DNA of 64,000 nt from SURF-55 sp040755195 (GCA_040755195.1 JBFMBL010000008.1:16050-80049), one strand, 5' to 3'; positions 17,274 through 25,925 are shown, counted from the stretch's first letter. A program made the numbers and translations. The notes: a model not told the origin generated them from the sequence alone.

Positions 17274-18074
17274 ATGCGTAAACTTCTTCTTTTTACTTTT
17301 ATGACCGCACTCATACTCACCGTTGTGAGTGTGGTTGCGTGGGCTTCCGAAAACGGCAGGGAGAACATGAACAATTCCGTTGCCCAGAACGTCTATACCG
17401 GTGAAAATGACGGTGTGAACGAGGATGTCTATGAGGACAGTGATAACGACGGCGTTGACGAAGATGTCTATGACAACGATGACGCGGAACAGATTCGAAA
17501 CGAATTAAGGCAAAGGACCAAAAACAAAGGAGAAGTAAAATACCTCAGGGAAAGAATCAAGGAGAGGATTAGAAACCAGGCCGAACGGATGGCTCTGTGG
17601 GAAGAACTAAGGAAGCTGTGCGGCGACCCCGAAGAGGAGGCCGCGACTGTTGCCGAAATGATTTACGATAATCCGCAAAATCATGAATACTACAAGGAGT
17701 TTGCCAAACTCTGGCGGCATCGCCACAGGGAACAGGTCATCGCCTTTGTCTATGGAGAAAAGTTAAACTTTGACGTGCCGCCTCAACTGATCCGGGCAAG
17801 AACGCTTATGCCAATCCGAGCGATCGCCGAAAAACTCGGGGCGGACGTCCAGTGGGACCCCAAGACCAGAACGATTACGATTTCCAAAGGCGACAATAAA
17901 ATCGTTCTCACACTTGACCGCCCGAACGCAACGGTAAACGGCCGTAAGGTCGGTCTCGACGTACCCCCGCAGGTCATTAAGGGCAGAACGATGATACCGC
18001 TGCGGTTTGTGGGAGAGAACCTCGGTGCTAACGTAACCTATATCGGTGATGCGCAAACGGTGGTAATCAACTGA
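17274..18074 (+). CDS. Secreted protein with copper-amine-oxidase N-terminal-like domains
   Basis: The 266-residue product starts at ATG 17274 (AGGTGG upstream) with a signal peptide (MRKLLLFTFMTALILTVVSV, cleavage probably after AWA). Next comes an acidic repeat, DGVNEDVYEDSDNDGVDEDV, resembling calcium-binding Asp-rich loops, then a charged helical region. The last 100 residues hold a Cu_amine_oxidN1-type pair: GADVQWDPKTRTITI and a second RTMIPLRFVGENLGANV copy. In Clostridia such domains occur in many exported proteins and do not imply amine oxidase activity. A TATAAT at 17189 may belong to its promoter. It is divergent from the fla operon. The role is unknown, possibly at the cell wall. 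Confidence 0.85.
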   Translation: MRKLLLFTFMTALILTVVSVVAWASENGRENMNNSVAQNVYTGENDGVNEDVYEDSDNDGVDEDVYDNDDAEQIRNELRQRTKNKGEVKYLRERIKERIRNQAERMALWEELRKLCGDPEEEAATVAEMIYDNPQNHEYYKEFAKLWRHRHREQVIAFVYGEKLNFDVPPQLIRARTLMPIRAIAEKLGADVQWDPKTRTITISKGDNKIVLTLDRPNATVNGRKVGLDVPPQVIKGRTMIPLRFVGENLGANVTYIGDAQTVVIN

Positions 18075-18139
18075 TGCCGGTAGTCAGTAGTCAGTAGATA
18101 GTAGGCAGGTTGGTATATACAGTTTTAACAATTAAACAA

Positions 18140-18175
18140 GGGGGCGGAATCTTAGGGTTTCGCCTCCTCTGTTTT
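18140..18175 (+). terminator. Rho-independent terminator after the Cu-amine-oxidase-domain gene
   Basis: A ten-pair stem (GGGGGCGGAA with TTTCGCCTCC, two G-U pairs) and an eight-base loop are followed by TCTGTTTT. It lies 65 bases after the stop. Confidence 0.6.
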
Positions 18176-18214
18176 GGTGGTGGACGTTGGACCTCGCACG
18201 TGCAAGGTGCTTTC

Positions 18215-19462
18215 TTACCGCGAAAAATAACCGAGTACGCGTCTAACCGCCTTTATGACGTCATTAACGTCGTCATCGGTCATTTTAGGGAAAAGGGGCA
18301 GGGTTATGAGCCGCTGGTAAAGTGATTCGGCTTTGGGACAGGGAGGCCCGTCGTGTAAGGTACATACGTTCGGGTCACCGAGCCAGCCGTGTAAAGGATG
18401 GAGATAAACCGGCAGATAGTGAACCCCGACGCAGACCTTTTCCGCGAAGAGCGCCATATAAATTCTACGCCGGTCGGCCTGCAACCTCTCGGGTTTAAGC
18501 CTCAACACATAAAGATTCCAGGCCGGTGAGCAGTACGGCGAGGTGTGCGGAATTTGAACGCAGGTTAAATCTGCGAAAGCTTCATTATACCGGGCGGCGA
18601 TCTCACTGCGCCTTATTAAAAAAGAATCAAGTCTGGCAAGCTGCGAAGTGCCCAAAACACACTGAAGCTCCGGAAGCTGGTAATCATAACCCAGTTCCTG
18701 AACCTCGTAATGCCAGGATCCTTCGTTTCTGTTCACCATCTGCGACCTGTCCCTAACGATTCCCTGGTCCACAAAAAGCCTCAGCCACCGGTACGCATCA
18801 TCATCGTCAGTGGTTATCATCCCGCCTCCACCGGTGGTAATCGTCGCCTCCGGGTGGAAGCTGAATGCCGTTACGTTGGAAATCGACCCGACCGGTTTAC
18901 CCTTGTAAACCGCCCCCAACGCGCTGGTGGCATCTTCGATAACAACCAGGTTGTGCCGGCGGGCTACGGCGTGAATAGCGTCCAGGTCCGCCGGGTGCCC
19001 CGCAAAGTGCGTAACTATTATTGCGCTTGTTTGTTCCGTGATGTTACGTTCGATTTCCTCGGGAGCGATGTTAAGGGTATGCTCATCCACATCCGCAAAA
19101 ACAGGTTTTGCCCCGAGATAAAGCGGCGCGTTCGCGAAACCGGCAAAAGCAAGCGGTGAAAGAATCACTTCGTCGCCACGGCTCACTCCTGCCGCGTAAC
19201 AAGCGGCATGCATCGCCGCTGCCCCTGTGGATACCGCAACCGTATAACGCGCCCCGACCAAAGAGGCAAAACTCTTTTCAAATTCGCGCGCTTTAACCCC
19301 GGCGGTCAACATCCCGCTTTTCAGCACCGCCGATACCCGATCTATATCATCATCATTCAAATCCGGTTCGCTAAAAGATAATGGCTTCTCCCGAATCGGT
19401 GCGCCTCCCGCGATCACGGGAGAATCTTGTTTTAATGCTCTTAAAGGCCCGTCATTCACCAA
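18215..19462 (-). CDS. PseC-like DegT/DnrJ/EryC1 aminotransferase lacking the catalytic lysine
   Basis: The 415-residue protein aligns by eye with PseC, the PLP enzyme that aminates UDP-4-keto-6-deoxy-L-AltNAc in pseudaminic acid synthesis (GDEVILSPLAFAGFANAPLY, the EDA motif, GVHYLPVYLHPLHGWLG). The lysine that binds PLP, normally in SFHPVKxITTGEGG, is replaced: the sequence reads SFHPEATITTGGGG, with Ala at 206 (codon 18847-18845) and Gly where Glu is usual. The conserved His of EDACHALGA is Ser180. Asp177 is kept. The frame is intact, so it is not an obvious pseudogene. It stands alone, with no other pse genes. TTG 19462 follows GGAGG. It may be a non-transaminating homologue, a dehydratase-like enzyme (ColD has His here) or a partner protein. 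Confidence 0.85.
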   Translation of the reverse strand: MVNDGPLRALKQDSPVIAGGAPIREKPLSFSEPDLNDDDIDRVSAVLKSGMLTAGVKAREFEKSFASLVGARYTVAVSTGAAAMHAACYAAGVSRGDEVILSPLAFAGFANAPLYLGAKPVFADVDEHTLNIAPEEIERNITEQTSAIIVTHFAGHPADLDAIHAVARRHNLVVIEDATSALGAVYKGKPVGSISNVTAFSFHPEATITTGGGGMITTDDDDAYRWLRLFVDQGIVRDRSQMVNRNEGSWHYEVQELGYDYQLPELQCVLGTSQLARLDSFLIRRSEIAARYNEAFADLTCVQIPHTSPYCSPAWNLYVLRLKPERLQADRRRIYMALFAEKVCVGVHYLPVYLHPLHGWLGDPNVCTLHDGPPCPKAESLYQRLITLPLFPKMTDDDVNDVIKAVRRVLGYFSR

Positions 19463-19608
19463 ACTAATACCTCCATCGCGTTAAAGAAAATTATACTCTC
19501 GCTCCACTTTTCTTGCAATCCGAAGCTAAGCAGGCAAATAAAATACATTCCTATACGCTGAGTTTAAACTTTTTAGTATAATGGGAAAAACAGATTGTGG
19601 GGGTTATT

Positions 19609-19851
19609 GTGTATATAAAATGTCCGAAGTGCGGTTCAACAAGAATCGTCCCCGTTGGACAGTACGATAAGTTTATTTACTACGGTCTCGGGGGAACGTT
19701 TATCCTTGGTATCGCCGGATTGTTCGTGCCAGGTCTTTGGCTTTTCATTCCCGCATGGTTTTTTATATGTCTTATCTTTTACCGGAAAAACCCTTTAGCG
19801 GCCTGCGAGGACTGCGACCACGGCTGGAACCCGCGAGAACCGAAAGCATGA
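19609..19851 (+). CDS. Small zinc-ribbon membrane protein, unknown function
   Basis: The product has about 80 residues. A CPKCG pair near the N-terminus and a CEDCDHGW pair near the C-terminus flank two hydrophobic helices (YGLGGTFILGIAGLFVPGLW and an adjacent one), so the cysteine pairs would meet on the same side of the membrane as a zinc ribbon. GTG 19609 has GGGGG five bases upstream; GTG 19597 is an alternative start. A hairpin at 19879 follows. No family function was recognised. Confidence 0.65.
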   Translation: MYIKCPKCGSTRIVPVGQYDKFIYYGLGGTFILGIAGLFVPGLWLFIPAWFFICLIFYRKNPLAACEDCDHGWNPREPKA

Positions 19852-19878
19852 AGTAGCCGGTGATCCAGGATAATGAAA

Positions 19879-19915
19879 GCGCCTGAACGATATTAACCAT
19901 CTTCAGGCGCCTTTT
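19879..19915. terminator. Hairpin terminator, possibly bidirectional
   Basis: GCGCCTGAA (19879-19887) pairs perfectly with TTCAGGCGC (19902-19910), followed by CTTTT on the plus strand and TTTC on the minus strand. It lies 28 bases after the small zinc-ribbon gene and could also stop transcripts coming from the SLH gene. Confidence 0.6.
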
Positions 19916-19930
19916 AACCGTGTCCCTATT

Positions 19931-20078
19931 TTAACTCTTAACTCTTGACTCGTGACTCTTGACTCGTGACTCGCGACTCGCGACTATTATTGCTTCCTCG
20001 CTGTCCCCAAAACTAAGGACTGAGGACTTTCGACTTAGGACTTGACTTTTGACCCGTGACTCGCGACTCGTGACTGTA
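19931..20078. repeat. Heptamer repeat array beside the SLH gene
   Basis: Two blocks of GACTCGT/GACTCGC/GACTCTT units (about 19931-19986 and 20048-20076) flank a GGACTGA/GGACTTA block (about 20017-20046). Units are imperfect but keep a 7-bp period. Confidence 0.85.
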
Positions 20079-20082
20079 ACTC

Positions 20083-21399
20083 TTAGATTTTTTTCTGCTT
20101 CTTTAAGAAGCGGTATACTAAAGCCGTGGCTTCCGCCCTCGTAAGGTTGCCACTTGGATCGAAGAGGAGTTTTTTGCTGGCCGGATCAGAACCGGGCTTC
20201 CCGGCGATCAGCGCAGCTTTTTGCACAGCTAACACCGATGGCGCCGCCCAGGGAGAAATGGAGGCGGCATCTTCGAAAACCTTTTCGAGGTCAGTTATGA
20301 CTTTTTCCCCGTCATCGGATAACTTTAGATTGGAAACCCGCGCCAGGATTACCGCCGCTTCCTCACGCGTCAGGCGGTCTCCCGGCTTGAAAACATATTG
20401 CGAACTTCCGTTAAGGTAACCGACCACTATCCCGTTGCGAGCCGCCGTCTCCGCGTACTGGACGGGCATACGGTCGGTATCGTAGATCTTATAACCCGAA
20501 GCGGCGCTGTAAGTCGCCCCGAAATAGCTCGAGCTTATGTCTTCGGGCGTGGCCTGATAAAAGTCGGTACCGCTGAATGTGTCTTCAAAGATCTGCTCGG
20601 CGGCACTCGAAGGTTTTGTCGTAAGCGTAAGCCCGAGTCCTCTGACCAGCATGGTCGCAAACTCGAGACGGTATACGTCGTTAGCTACCCCGAAGACCCC
20701 GGCGGTTCCTCCCACAGGCAAAGGCTCCACGATTCCTTTTGCCCACAAAGGCATCACACAGGAATACGCCCAACTGTATTGATTTGATTGGCTGTTGAAT
20801 TCGCTGAATGCCTGCTGGGCGAGAAACACACCGTAATAACCGGTTCCTGTTCCACTTAACTGCAGCGGGGCCGTAACGGTACACTTTTTGGAGTCTGTGA
20901 CTCCTCCAAGGTTGATGTTGTTTGTTCCGTCCCACTTATACGTGTTCCCAGCAACGGTGATGCTGGGGCTGTACCACACCGCAAGCTGGCTTGCCACGGC
21001 GGAACTTACGTTCGTGTCGTAGGATATCTTGATCTGACCGGGTTCAAGCAAGTACGTTTGTGCAGCAGTCGTTATTTTATAAATGTTACTGACCAGTGTG
21101 TACTTCTGATAGTCGGGACTGCCCCCGCTCGGAAGAAAGACGGTAAAATATACGCTTTGGTCTACTGCTGCGTTCTTGTTGGAGTCCACCAGGGTGTTGT
21201 TCTTCGGGTAACTTATTTCCAACAGTTTGTTGAAGGCGGTTATCTTACCCGTAGTTGGTAAAGTGCTGACAGTGTATTGCGTTCCCGAAACGATAGGATT
21301 GGACACAGCGCCAAGCGCCGCCGTGGAAAACAAAAAGACCGACATCACAACCGAACAAAGACAAACAGAAAGCCACCACAGTCTTTTCAAAGAGATCAC
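20083..21399 (-). CDS. Exported SLH-domain protein
   Basis: The 438-residue protein begins with a signal peptide (MISLKRLWWLSVCLCSVVMS, cleavage near AALGA). Residues 35-220 form a Thr/Ser/Tyr-rich domain of unknown type. The last 200 residues contain three S-layer homology repeats: the first around LWAKGIVEPLPVGGTAGVFG, the second ending YVFKPGDRLTREEAAVILAR, the third ending LFDPSGNLTRAEATALVYRF. SLH domains hold proteins to pyruvylated secondary cell-wall polymers. It is a single gene with no operon partner. Its function beyond wall attachment cannot be read from the sequence. Confidence 0.88.
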   Translation of the reverse strand: MISLKRLWWLSVCLCSVVMSVFLFSTAALGAVSNPIVSGTQYTVSTLPTTGKITAFNKLLEISYPKNNTLVDSNKNAAVDQSVYFTVFLPSGGSPDYQKYTLVSNIYKITTAAQTYLLEPGQIKISYDTNVSSAVASQLAVWYSPSITVAGNTYKWDGTNNINLGGVTDSKKCTVTAPLQLSGTGTGYYGVFLAQQAFSEFNSQSNQYSWAYSCVMPLWAKGIVEPLPVGGTAGVFGVANDVYRLEFATMLVRGLGLTLTTKPSSAAEQIFEDTFSGTDFYQATPEDISSSYFGATYSAASGYKIYDTDRMPVQYAETAARNGIVVGYLNGSSQYVFKPGDRLTREEAAVILARVSNLKLSDDGEKVITDLEKVFEDAASISPWAAPSVLAVQKAALIAGKPGSDPASKKLLFDPSGNLTRAEATALVYRFLKKQKKI

Positions 21400-21514
21400 C
21401 CTTTCCGGTTCTAATGGCTTCTTTTTGTTTTTATCGGTGAAAAATCAGGATTCTTTATAAGTGCCAGGGGTAAGAATGAAGCATTTGAGCATTTGAGCAT
21501 TTGGCGGATGGAAT

Positions 21515-21536
21515 AAAAAAGCCGGATTTACTCCGG
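21515..21536 (-). terminator. Terminator of the glycan cluster
   Basis: On the minus strand CCGGA-GTAAA-TCCGG is followed by CTTTTTTA. It lies about 145 bases beyond the last gene of the long minus-strand glycan cluster. Confidence 0.6.
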
Positions 21537-21578
21537 TTCCTGCTTCTCCATACCAACTCGCAACCACGATATCCTGTG

Positions 21579-21692
21579 TCCTACGCCCTATGTCCTAAGT
21601 TTTGGGCCCTTTCTTTTTGGACCACTTTCGACTTTGGACTCAAATTTTCAAACCCTTCCGTTACGACTCGTGACTCAGGACTAAGGACATTT
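21579..21692. repeat. Heptamer repeats overlapping the 3' end of the GmhB-kinase gene
   Basis: GTCCTAC/GTCCTAA units (about 21579-21600), then CGACTTTGGACT (about 21628-21639) and CGACTCGTGACTCAGGACTAAGGAC (split over 21664-21688) occur here. The stop codon of the neighbouring gene (21683-21681) and its last codons lie inside the array, so the array supplies the present C-terminus. Confidence 0.75.
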
Positions 21693-22871
21693 CTTAACTA
21701 TAAAATCAGCATACTTCCTTGAACCCTCTATGAATGGGTACTCATCCTGCATCCGTTCCGCGTAAAGGCTGTTAATAGCATCGTCGGTAAGGCCTTTGTC
21801 AAGGTAGTGTTTGACGAAACGCTTACGGTGTGTGTCTTTTTCTATATCCACGAATATGCTCATATCGCCGACCTGACGCAGATACTCATGTTCGAGCGCC
21901 ACGACGCCTTCGATGAAAATGACCCCTCGTTTGGGCAAAGACAGAGCCATCTCTCTCCTCTTAAGACCCCTGGTTTTTGAATCGTACGCTTGGATGCGCA
22001 CAGTATCACCGGCAAGCAATGCTGAAAGATCGCGCCTGATGGTTGATGCCGGATACCGATCAAGGACCGACTTTGCGGCCTGCCTTTGATCAAGTGGTAA
22101 AATCCAGTAGTCAAGCCGGACAGCAGTCGATTGAATCGCCCGCTTCCCCATTTCCTTTTCAAGGTACCTCACTAAAATCGACTTCCCGGACCTGGACTGG
22201 CCGCCAACCAGGACCATCAGCCGTTTCTTGCCGGCTTCTCGGTATTTTGTCACCACCGCTTCTACAAGAGGCGTAAAATCCCAACGCAGACCCAACAAGA
22301 ATTCCGCCGCTTCCGGCAGGTCGTCGAAGACGAAGTCCGGCTCAATACCGGATTCCCCCAGATAGCTTTTTACCCCGTAGCCGGTCCGCAGCAGGATTGT
22401 CGAAAGTCCGGCGTGAGAACCCATCACGACATCCATCTCCCGGTCGCCTATAACAAAACTGTTGTGGATATCGATGTTGAAACACCCCGTGGCTTTTTCA
22501 ATCATCCCTGTCGCGGGTTTCCGGCAGGCGCATTTGATCCTGTACGGCGGTATTTCTTCCTCCCCTTCCGCCGGGGGCAGGTGGGGGCAATGGTATATGG
22601 CGTCAAGATGGGCGTTTATGGTCAGCAGGCGCTCTTCAAGAAGATGGTGTATGGCTGCAAGCCGTTCTTCGGTCATTATTCCCCTGGCAACCGCCGACTG
22701 GTTGGTAACAACGATGCAAAGCCAGCCGGCCCGGTTGAAGGAAGCGATCGCCTCTGCCGCACCTGGATATAGTTCTAATTGTTCGATGCAGGTTATCGGC
22801 CCCTTTTCCTTATTAACCACGCCGTCGCGGTCTAAAAACACCGCTGGCCTGGGAAGCATGCTGTCACCCAT
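21681..22871 (-). CDS. Fusion of GmhB-type heptose-bisphosphate phosphatase and a P-loop kinase
   Basis: The 396-residue protein has two parts. Residues 5-185 form a HAD-IIIA phosphatase like GmhB, which removes the 7-phosphate from heptose-1,7-bisphosphate: FLDRDGVVNKE, NQSAVARG, a zinc loop with CPH and CACRKP, and GDREMDVVMG. Residues 205-396 form a uridine-kinase-like P-loop domain with Walker A GGQSRSGKS and SLPKRGVIFIEGVVALEHEY. GmhB is normally a single domain; what the kinase phosphorylates is unknown. ATG 22871 has GGGG eight bases upstream. gmhA lies next upstream. The 3' end lies inside a heptamer array. It is the last gene of the glycan cluster. Confidence 0.85.
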   Translation of the reverse strand: MGDSMLPRPAVFLDRDGVVNKEKGPITCIEQLELYPGAAEAIASFNRAGWLCIVVTNQSAVARGIMTEERLAAIHHLLEERLLTINAHLDAIYHCPHLPPAEGEEEIPPYRIKCACRKPATGMIEKATGCFNIDIHNSFVIGDREMDVVMGSHAGLSTILLRTGYGVKSYLGESGIEPDFVFDDLPEAAEFLLGLRWDFTPLVEAVVTKYREAGKKRLMVLVGGQSRSGKSILVRYLEKEMGKRAIQSTAVRLDYWILPLDQRQAAKSVLDRYPASTIRRDLSALLAGDTVRIQAYDSKTRGLKRREMALSLPKRGVIFIEGVVALEHEYLRQVGDMSIFVDIEKDTHRKRFVKHYLDKGLTDDAINSLYAERMQDEYPFIEGSRKYADFIVKKCP

Positions 22872-22941
22872 CTTCTTGTCCCCTGAAAGGTCGTTGATTG
22901 TTCCCAAGATCCAGTGGCACTTCGCCCAACCGTCCGGGACA

Positions 22942-23589
22942 CTAACTGCTTAGCGTAGGGTCGAGGGACAGCGCGGCCATGCCCGCTCTCCTCTTCCCGG
23001 AATTTATACTGCTGACCATTTTTCTTTCGATGATAATGTCCAACACAGCGTGCAATAACATCTGGTGTCCTACTTCCACAAAGCCGTAATGACTCACGGG
23101 AACGTAAAAATTCAGGTCTCCGAGTCTCCGCAGGGGGTTGTCGCACGAGAAGCCGGAAAGCGTAATCACTTTGCAACCGGTCGCCCGCCCCGACTCAACC
23201 CCGCGGAGAATGTTTTCCGACTTACCCGAACTGCTTATGGCGATAAGAATGTCCCCCGATTCCGCGAACATGGCGATGGGCTTCCCAAAGACATGGGCAT
23301 AGCCGTAGTCATTGCCGATACACGTCAACAGCGCCCCATCGTTAAAAGCAACCGCCCGCATGCCGCCGTTTTTCCAGAAGTCAATCGCCATGTGGCTCGC
23401 AATGCCGGCGCTGCCGCCGTTCCCGATAAAAATCAGCTTCTTGCCGAGACTCGTTTGCGCCTGGATGATGCCGATTGCCAGCTCGGCGCCATCGTTAAAC
23501 TCCAACGAAGTACCGTCGCCGGTTTGGACCTCCGTCCTTTCAAGCGTGCGTTGAAATTCGGTTACGTACTTGTCAATATTATTATACAT
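22942..23589 (-). CDS. gmhA: GmhA-type sedoheptulose-7-phosphate isomerase
   Basis: GmhA converts sedoheptulose 7-phosphate to D-glycero-D-manno-heptose 7-phosphate, the first step of heptose activation. The 215-residue product is a SIS-domain protein with the family motifs GNGGSAGIASHMAIDFWKNG, ISSSGKSENILRG and VEVGHQMLLHAVLD. ATG 23589 is preceded by GGAGGG at good spacing. Its neighbours are a sugar epimerase and the GmhB-kinase fusion, and an HldE-like gene lies 7 kb upstream, so a complete heptose route is encoded in this cluster. Confidence 0.9.
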   Translation of the reverse strand: MYNNIDKYVTEFQRTLERTEVQTGDGTSLEFNDGAELAIGIIQAQTSLGKKLIFIGNGGSAGIASHMAIDFWKNGGMRAVAFNDGALLTCIGNDYGYAHVFGKPIAMFAESGDILIAISSSGKSENILRGVESGRATGCKVITLSGFSCDNPLRRLGDLNFYVPVSHYGFVEVGHQMLLHAVLDIIIERKMVSSINSGKRRAGMAALSLDPTLSS

Positions 23590-23622
23590 GGCCATCCCTC
23601 CAAAAGGGTGTATGGATTTCGC

Positions 23623-24612
23623 CTACCTGGCGCATAGGTATCGGAACCAATCCCTCGTCGCCTCGGCAATGGTTTCCGGCGTCCAGACCGGCGCCTCCCG
23701 CCAGTACTCAACATGCTCCAGGAGCACCGCTACTCCTTTTTCAAACGACACCCGGGGCTGCCACCCGAGGTGCTTCCTGATTTTCGTGGTATCCGCAAAT
23801 GTACAATCTGGTTCACCCGGGCGCTTCGGGATGTGAACCACATCGCCGACCAGAAGCTCCACCAGATAATTAACGGAATAAGTATTGCCGCTGCCGACGT
23901 TAAAGATTTCACCTGTAATCCCGGACTCCGCTGCTCTAACAAAGGCAGCCACGACATCCGTCACGTAAGTGAAATCGCGCGTCTGCGTCCCGTCACCCAC
24001 CACGGTAAACGGCCTTCCCGCCAGCTTCTGCGCCAGAAACACGCCGAAAACGGCCCCATAGGTGCCAGACGTACGCGAACGCGGCCCGTATACGTTGAAA
24101 AGGCGTAAAGAGACCACCGGCAGCTTGTATACCTTCCCCCAGTGGAGCACCAGTTCTTCCCCGAGATACTTCGTCAGGGCGTACGGATACTGCGGTCTGA
24201 TCTCGCTCGTTTCCGGAGTTGGGTATTTATCTGGAATACCATAACATGATGACGAAGCGGCATAGATAAAACGTTTAACCCCTGATTTCCGGGCGGCTTC
24301 CAAAACCGCAAACGTTCCGTCCACATTGGCGTGAAAGTATTTATCCGGGGACTGGATGGACGGCACGATGTCCGCCAGGGCGGCAAGATGAAACACCCAG
24401 TCCGCTGATTCAAAAAAAGGCAGGATTTTCGCTAATTCAGCAACATCAACCTCAACAACCTTCAAGCGTCTCTCGGACTGTTGGTGCGCCAAGTTTTCCG
24501 GACGACCGGTGCTGAAGTTATCAAGAACCGTTACCTCATGCCCTCTACTCAGCAGCCTGTCCACCAGATGCGAACCTATAAACCCGGCGCCGCCCGTAAT
24601 AATCGTTTTCAT
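23623..24612 (-). CDS. NAD-dependent nucleotide-sugar epimerase
   Basis: The 329-residue protein is an extended short-chain dehydrogenase with GGAGFIGSHLVDRLLSRGHE at the NAD site, the SSSCYG catalytic serine region and YALTK (Tyr-x3-Lys). It resembles UDP-glucose/UDP-GlcNAc 4-epimerases (GalE/WbpP group), with the C-terminal DFTYVTDVVAAFVRA and GSGNTYSVNYL features. The substrate cannot be told; a nucleotide-activated heptose is possible because gmhA and the gmhB fusion lie directly downstream. ATG 24612 is clear. Confidence 0.87.
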   Translation of the reverse strand: MKTIITGGAGFIGSHLVDRLLSRGHEVTVLDNFSTGRPENLAHQQSERRLKVVEVDVAELAKILPFFESADWVFHLAALADIVPSIQSPDKYFHANVDGTFAVLEAARKSGVKRFIYAASSSCYGIPDKYPTPETSEIRPQYPYALTKYLGEELVLHWGKVYKLPVVSLRLFNVYGPRSRTSGTYGAVFGVFLAQKLAGRPFTVVGDGTQTRDFTYVTDVVAAFVRAAESGITGEIFNVGSGNTYSVNYLVELLVGDVVHIPKRPGEPDCTFADTTKIRKHLGWQPRVSFEKGVAVLLEHVEYWREAPVWTPETIAEATRDWFRYLCAR

Positions 24613-24677
24613 TACCTTCTACCTGCTTCTATTTTTTTAATTTTCAAAGTTACACCAGGTATGTCATTACCGCAAAG

Positions 24678-25679
24678 CTATGTCCGGTGTTGGTATTCCA
24701 ACGGTTGCTCTTGGATCTCCCGCCAATTATCTTCAACCCAGGTTATTACTTCGGATAACCCGTCTTTCAGGTTAACCTGCGGTGTCCACCCAAAATCGGT
24801 GCGGGCTCGGGTGGAATCAATCACATACGCCGCATCCTGTCCGGGACGCTCGTCCACCAGAGTGGTGACATCCTGAAACCGGTACCCCAACCGCTTCGCA
24901 ATCATTCGCACCATTTCGCGCACTTCAACCCCGTTCTCCGGTGAGAGATGATAAACCTGCCCTAACCGACCGCGCTCTAAAATCGCCAATTCCCCACGGG
25001 AAACGTCTCTAATATGAATGTAGGATTTTACGGATACCCCACCACCATGCAGTTCGATCTTTTTCCCAAGTTTCATGTAAATCACAGAGCGCGGGATGAT
25101 CTTGTGCAACTGTTGCCTAGCGCCATAAACGTTTGTTGAGCGTACCGTTACAACAGGGAATCTAAACTGTTTGGCGTAGGTTGATAGGAGCATGTCCGCC
25201 GCAGCTTTAGACGCCGCATAAGGAGTGCTCGGGTTTATTTGTGCATCTTCATACACCTTACCGAAACACGAACCGTATACCTCCGGTGAGGACACATGCA
25301 AATACCGTCTCAGGTAATCACGCCGTCTCAGGTGATTGATCAGTCGCGCCAATGCTACACAATTAGTTTGAAACCATTGCTCAGGGTGCTCCCAGCTGGG
25401 TGCCACTTCACTCTGAGCAGCAAAATTTACAATGTATTCCGGACGCTCTGCATCAAGAAGTTCTAAAAGGGCGGGCATAGCTTGGTTCATATCGATCTCA
25501 AAATATCGGTAGCGTGATAAGTCATGCCGTTGTTTATACTTTAAAAACAACCCTGAACGCTCCGGTGACCGGCTTATACCAATCACCTTGTACCAGGGAT
25601 TGTCAAGCAACAAGTCAACGAAATCCTGGCCTGAAAAAGAGTTGGCACCAAGAACTGCTATCGTTATGCTTTGGCCCAT
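24678..25679 (-). CDS. NAD-dependent sugar 4,6-dehydratase/epimerase family protein
   Basis: The 333-residue protein is an extended SDR related to dTDP-glucose and GDP-mannose 4,6-dehydratases. Seen are a cofactor loop (LGANSFSGQDFVDLLL), the substrate motif SSPEVYGSCFGK where dehydratases have STDEVYG, YAASKAAADML, and SYIHIRDVSRGELAILE. The Thr-Asp of the dehydratase active site is Ser-Pro here while the Glu is kept, so the exact reaction is uncertain. It may act on the nucleotide-activated heptose made by its neighbours. It lies upstream of the epimerase. Confidence 0.83.
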   Translation of the reverse strand: MGQSITIAVLGANSFSGQDFVDLLLDNPWYKVIGISRSPERSGLFLKYKQRHDLSRYRYFEIDMNQAMPALLELLDAERPEYIVNFAAQSEVAPSWEHPEQWFQTNCVALARLINHLRRRDYLRRYLHVSSPEVYGSCFGKVYEDAQINPSTPYAASKAAADMLLSTYAKQFRFPVVTVRSTNVYGARQQLHKIIPRSVIYMKLGKKIELHGGGVSVKSYIHIRDVSRGELAILERGRLGQVYHLSPENGVEVREMVRMIAKRLGYRFQDVTTLVDERPGQDAAYVIDSTRARTDFGWTPQVNLKDGLSEVITWVEDNWREIQEQPLEYQHRT

Positions 25680-25720
25680 GACTTCCTCCCTTTGAAAACA
25701 GTGCTTCTTTTGCTGGGTGC

Positions 25721-25830
25721 CGCGATAAGCTTCGCATAGCTGCGTCAGCTTTACAAGGCCGGGTCCTCACGTATTTCCGTATACGCTCCGGCCCGTCCTT
25801 GCCAATCTTCCTTGCTCTACTCGCTTCTCA
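25721..25830. repeat. Dispersed hairpin repeat, copy 1
   Basis: The 246-bp gap between the dehydrogenase and dehydratase genes holds no gene but contains an element whose two arms recur at 63839-63998. The left arm includes GGCCGGGTCCTCAC (25757-25770) and the right arm GCTCCGGCCCGTCC (25785-25798); the arms are partly self-complementary. The core here is the short hairpin CGTATTTCCGTATACG. A separate small hairpin (TGCCGC-CTCT-GCGGCA) lies at 25903-25918. Confidence 0.8.
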
Positions 25831-25925
25831 CAGCGTTTCGTTTATGTTACACTACTGCAGCTAAGCAACACGCTTACGGGTCTATATTTTCTTCCTTCGT
25901 GGTGCCGCCTCTGCGGCATGTGGGC

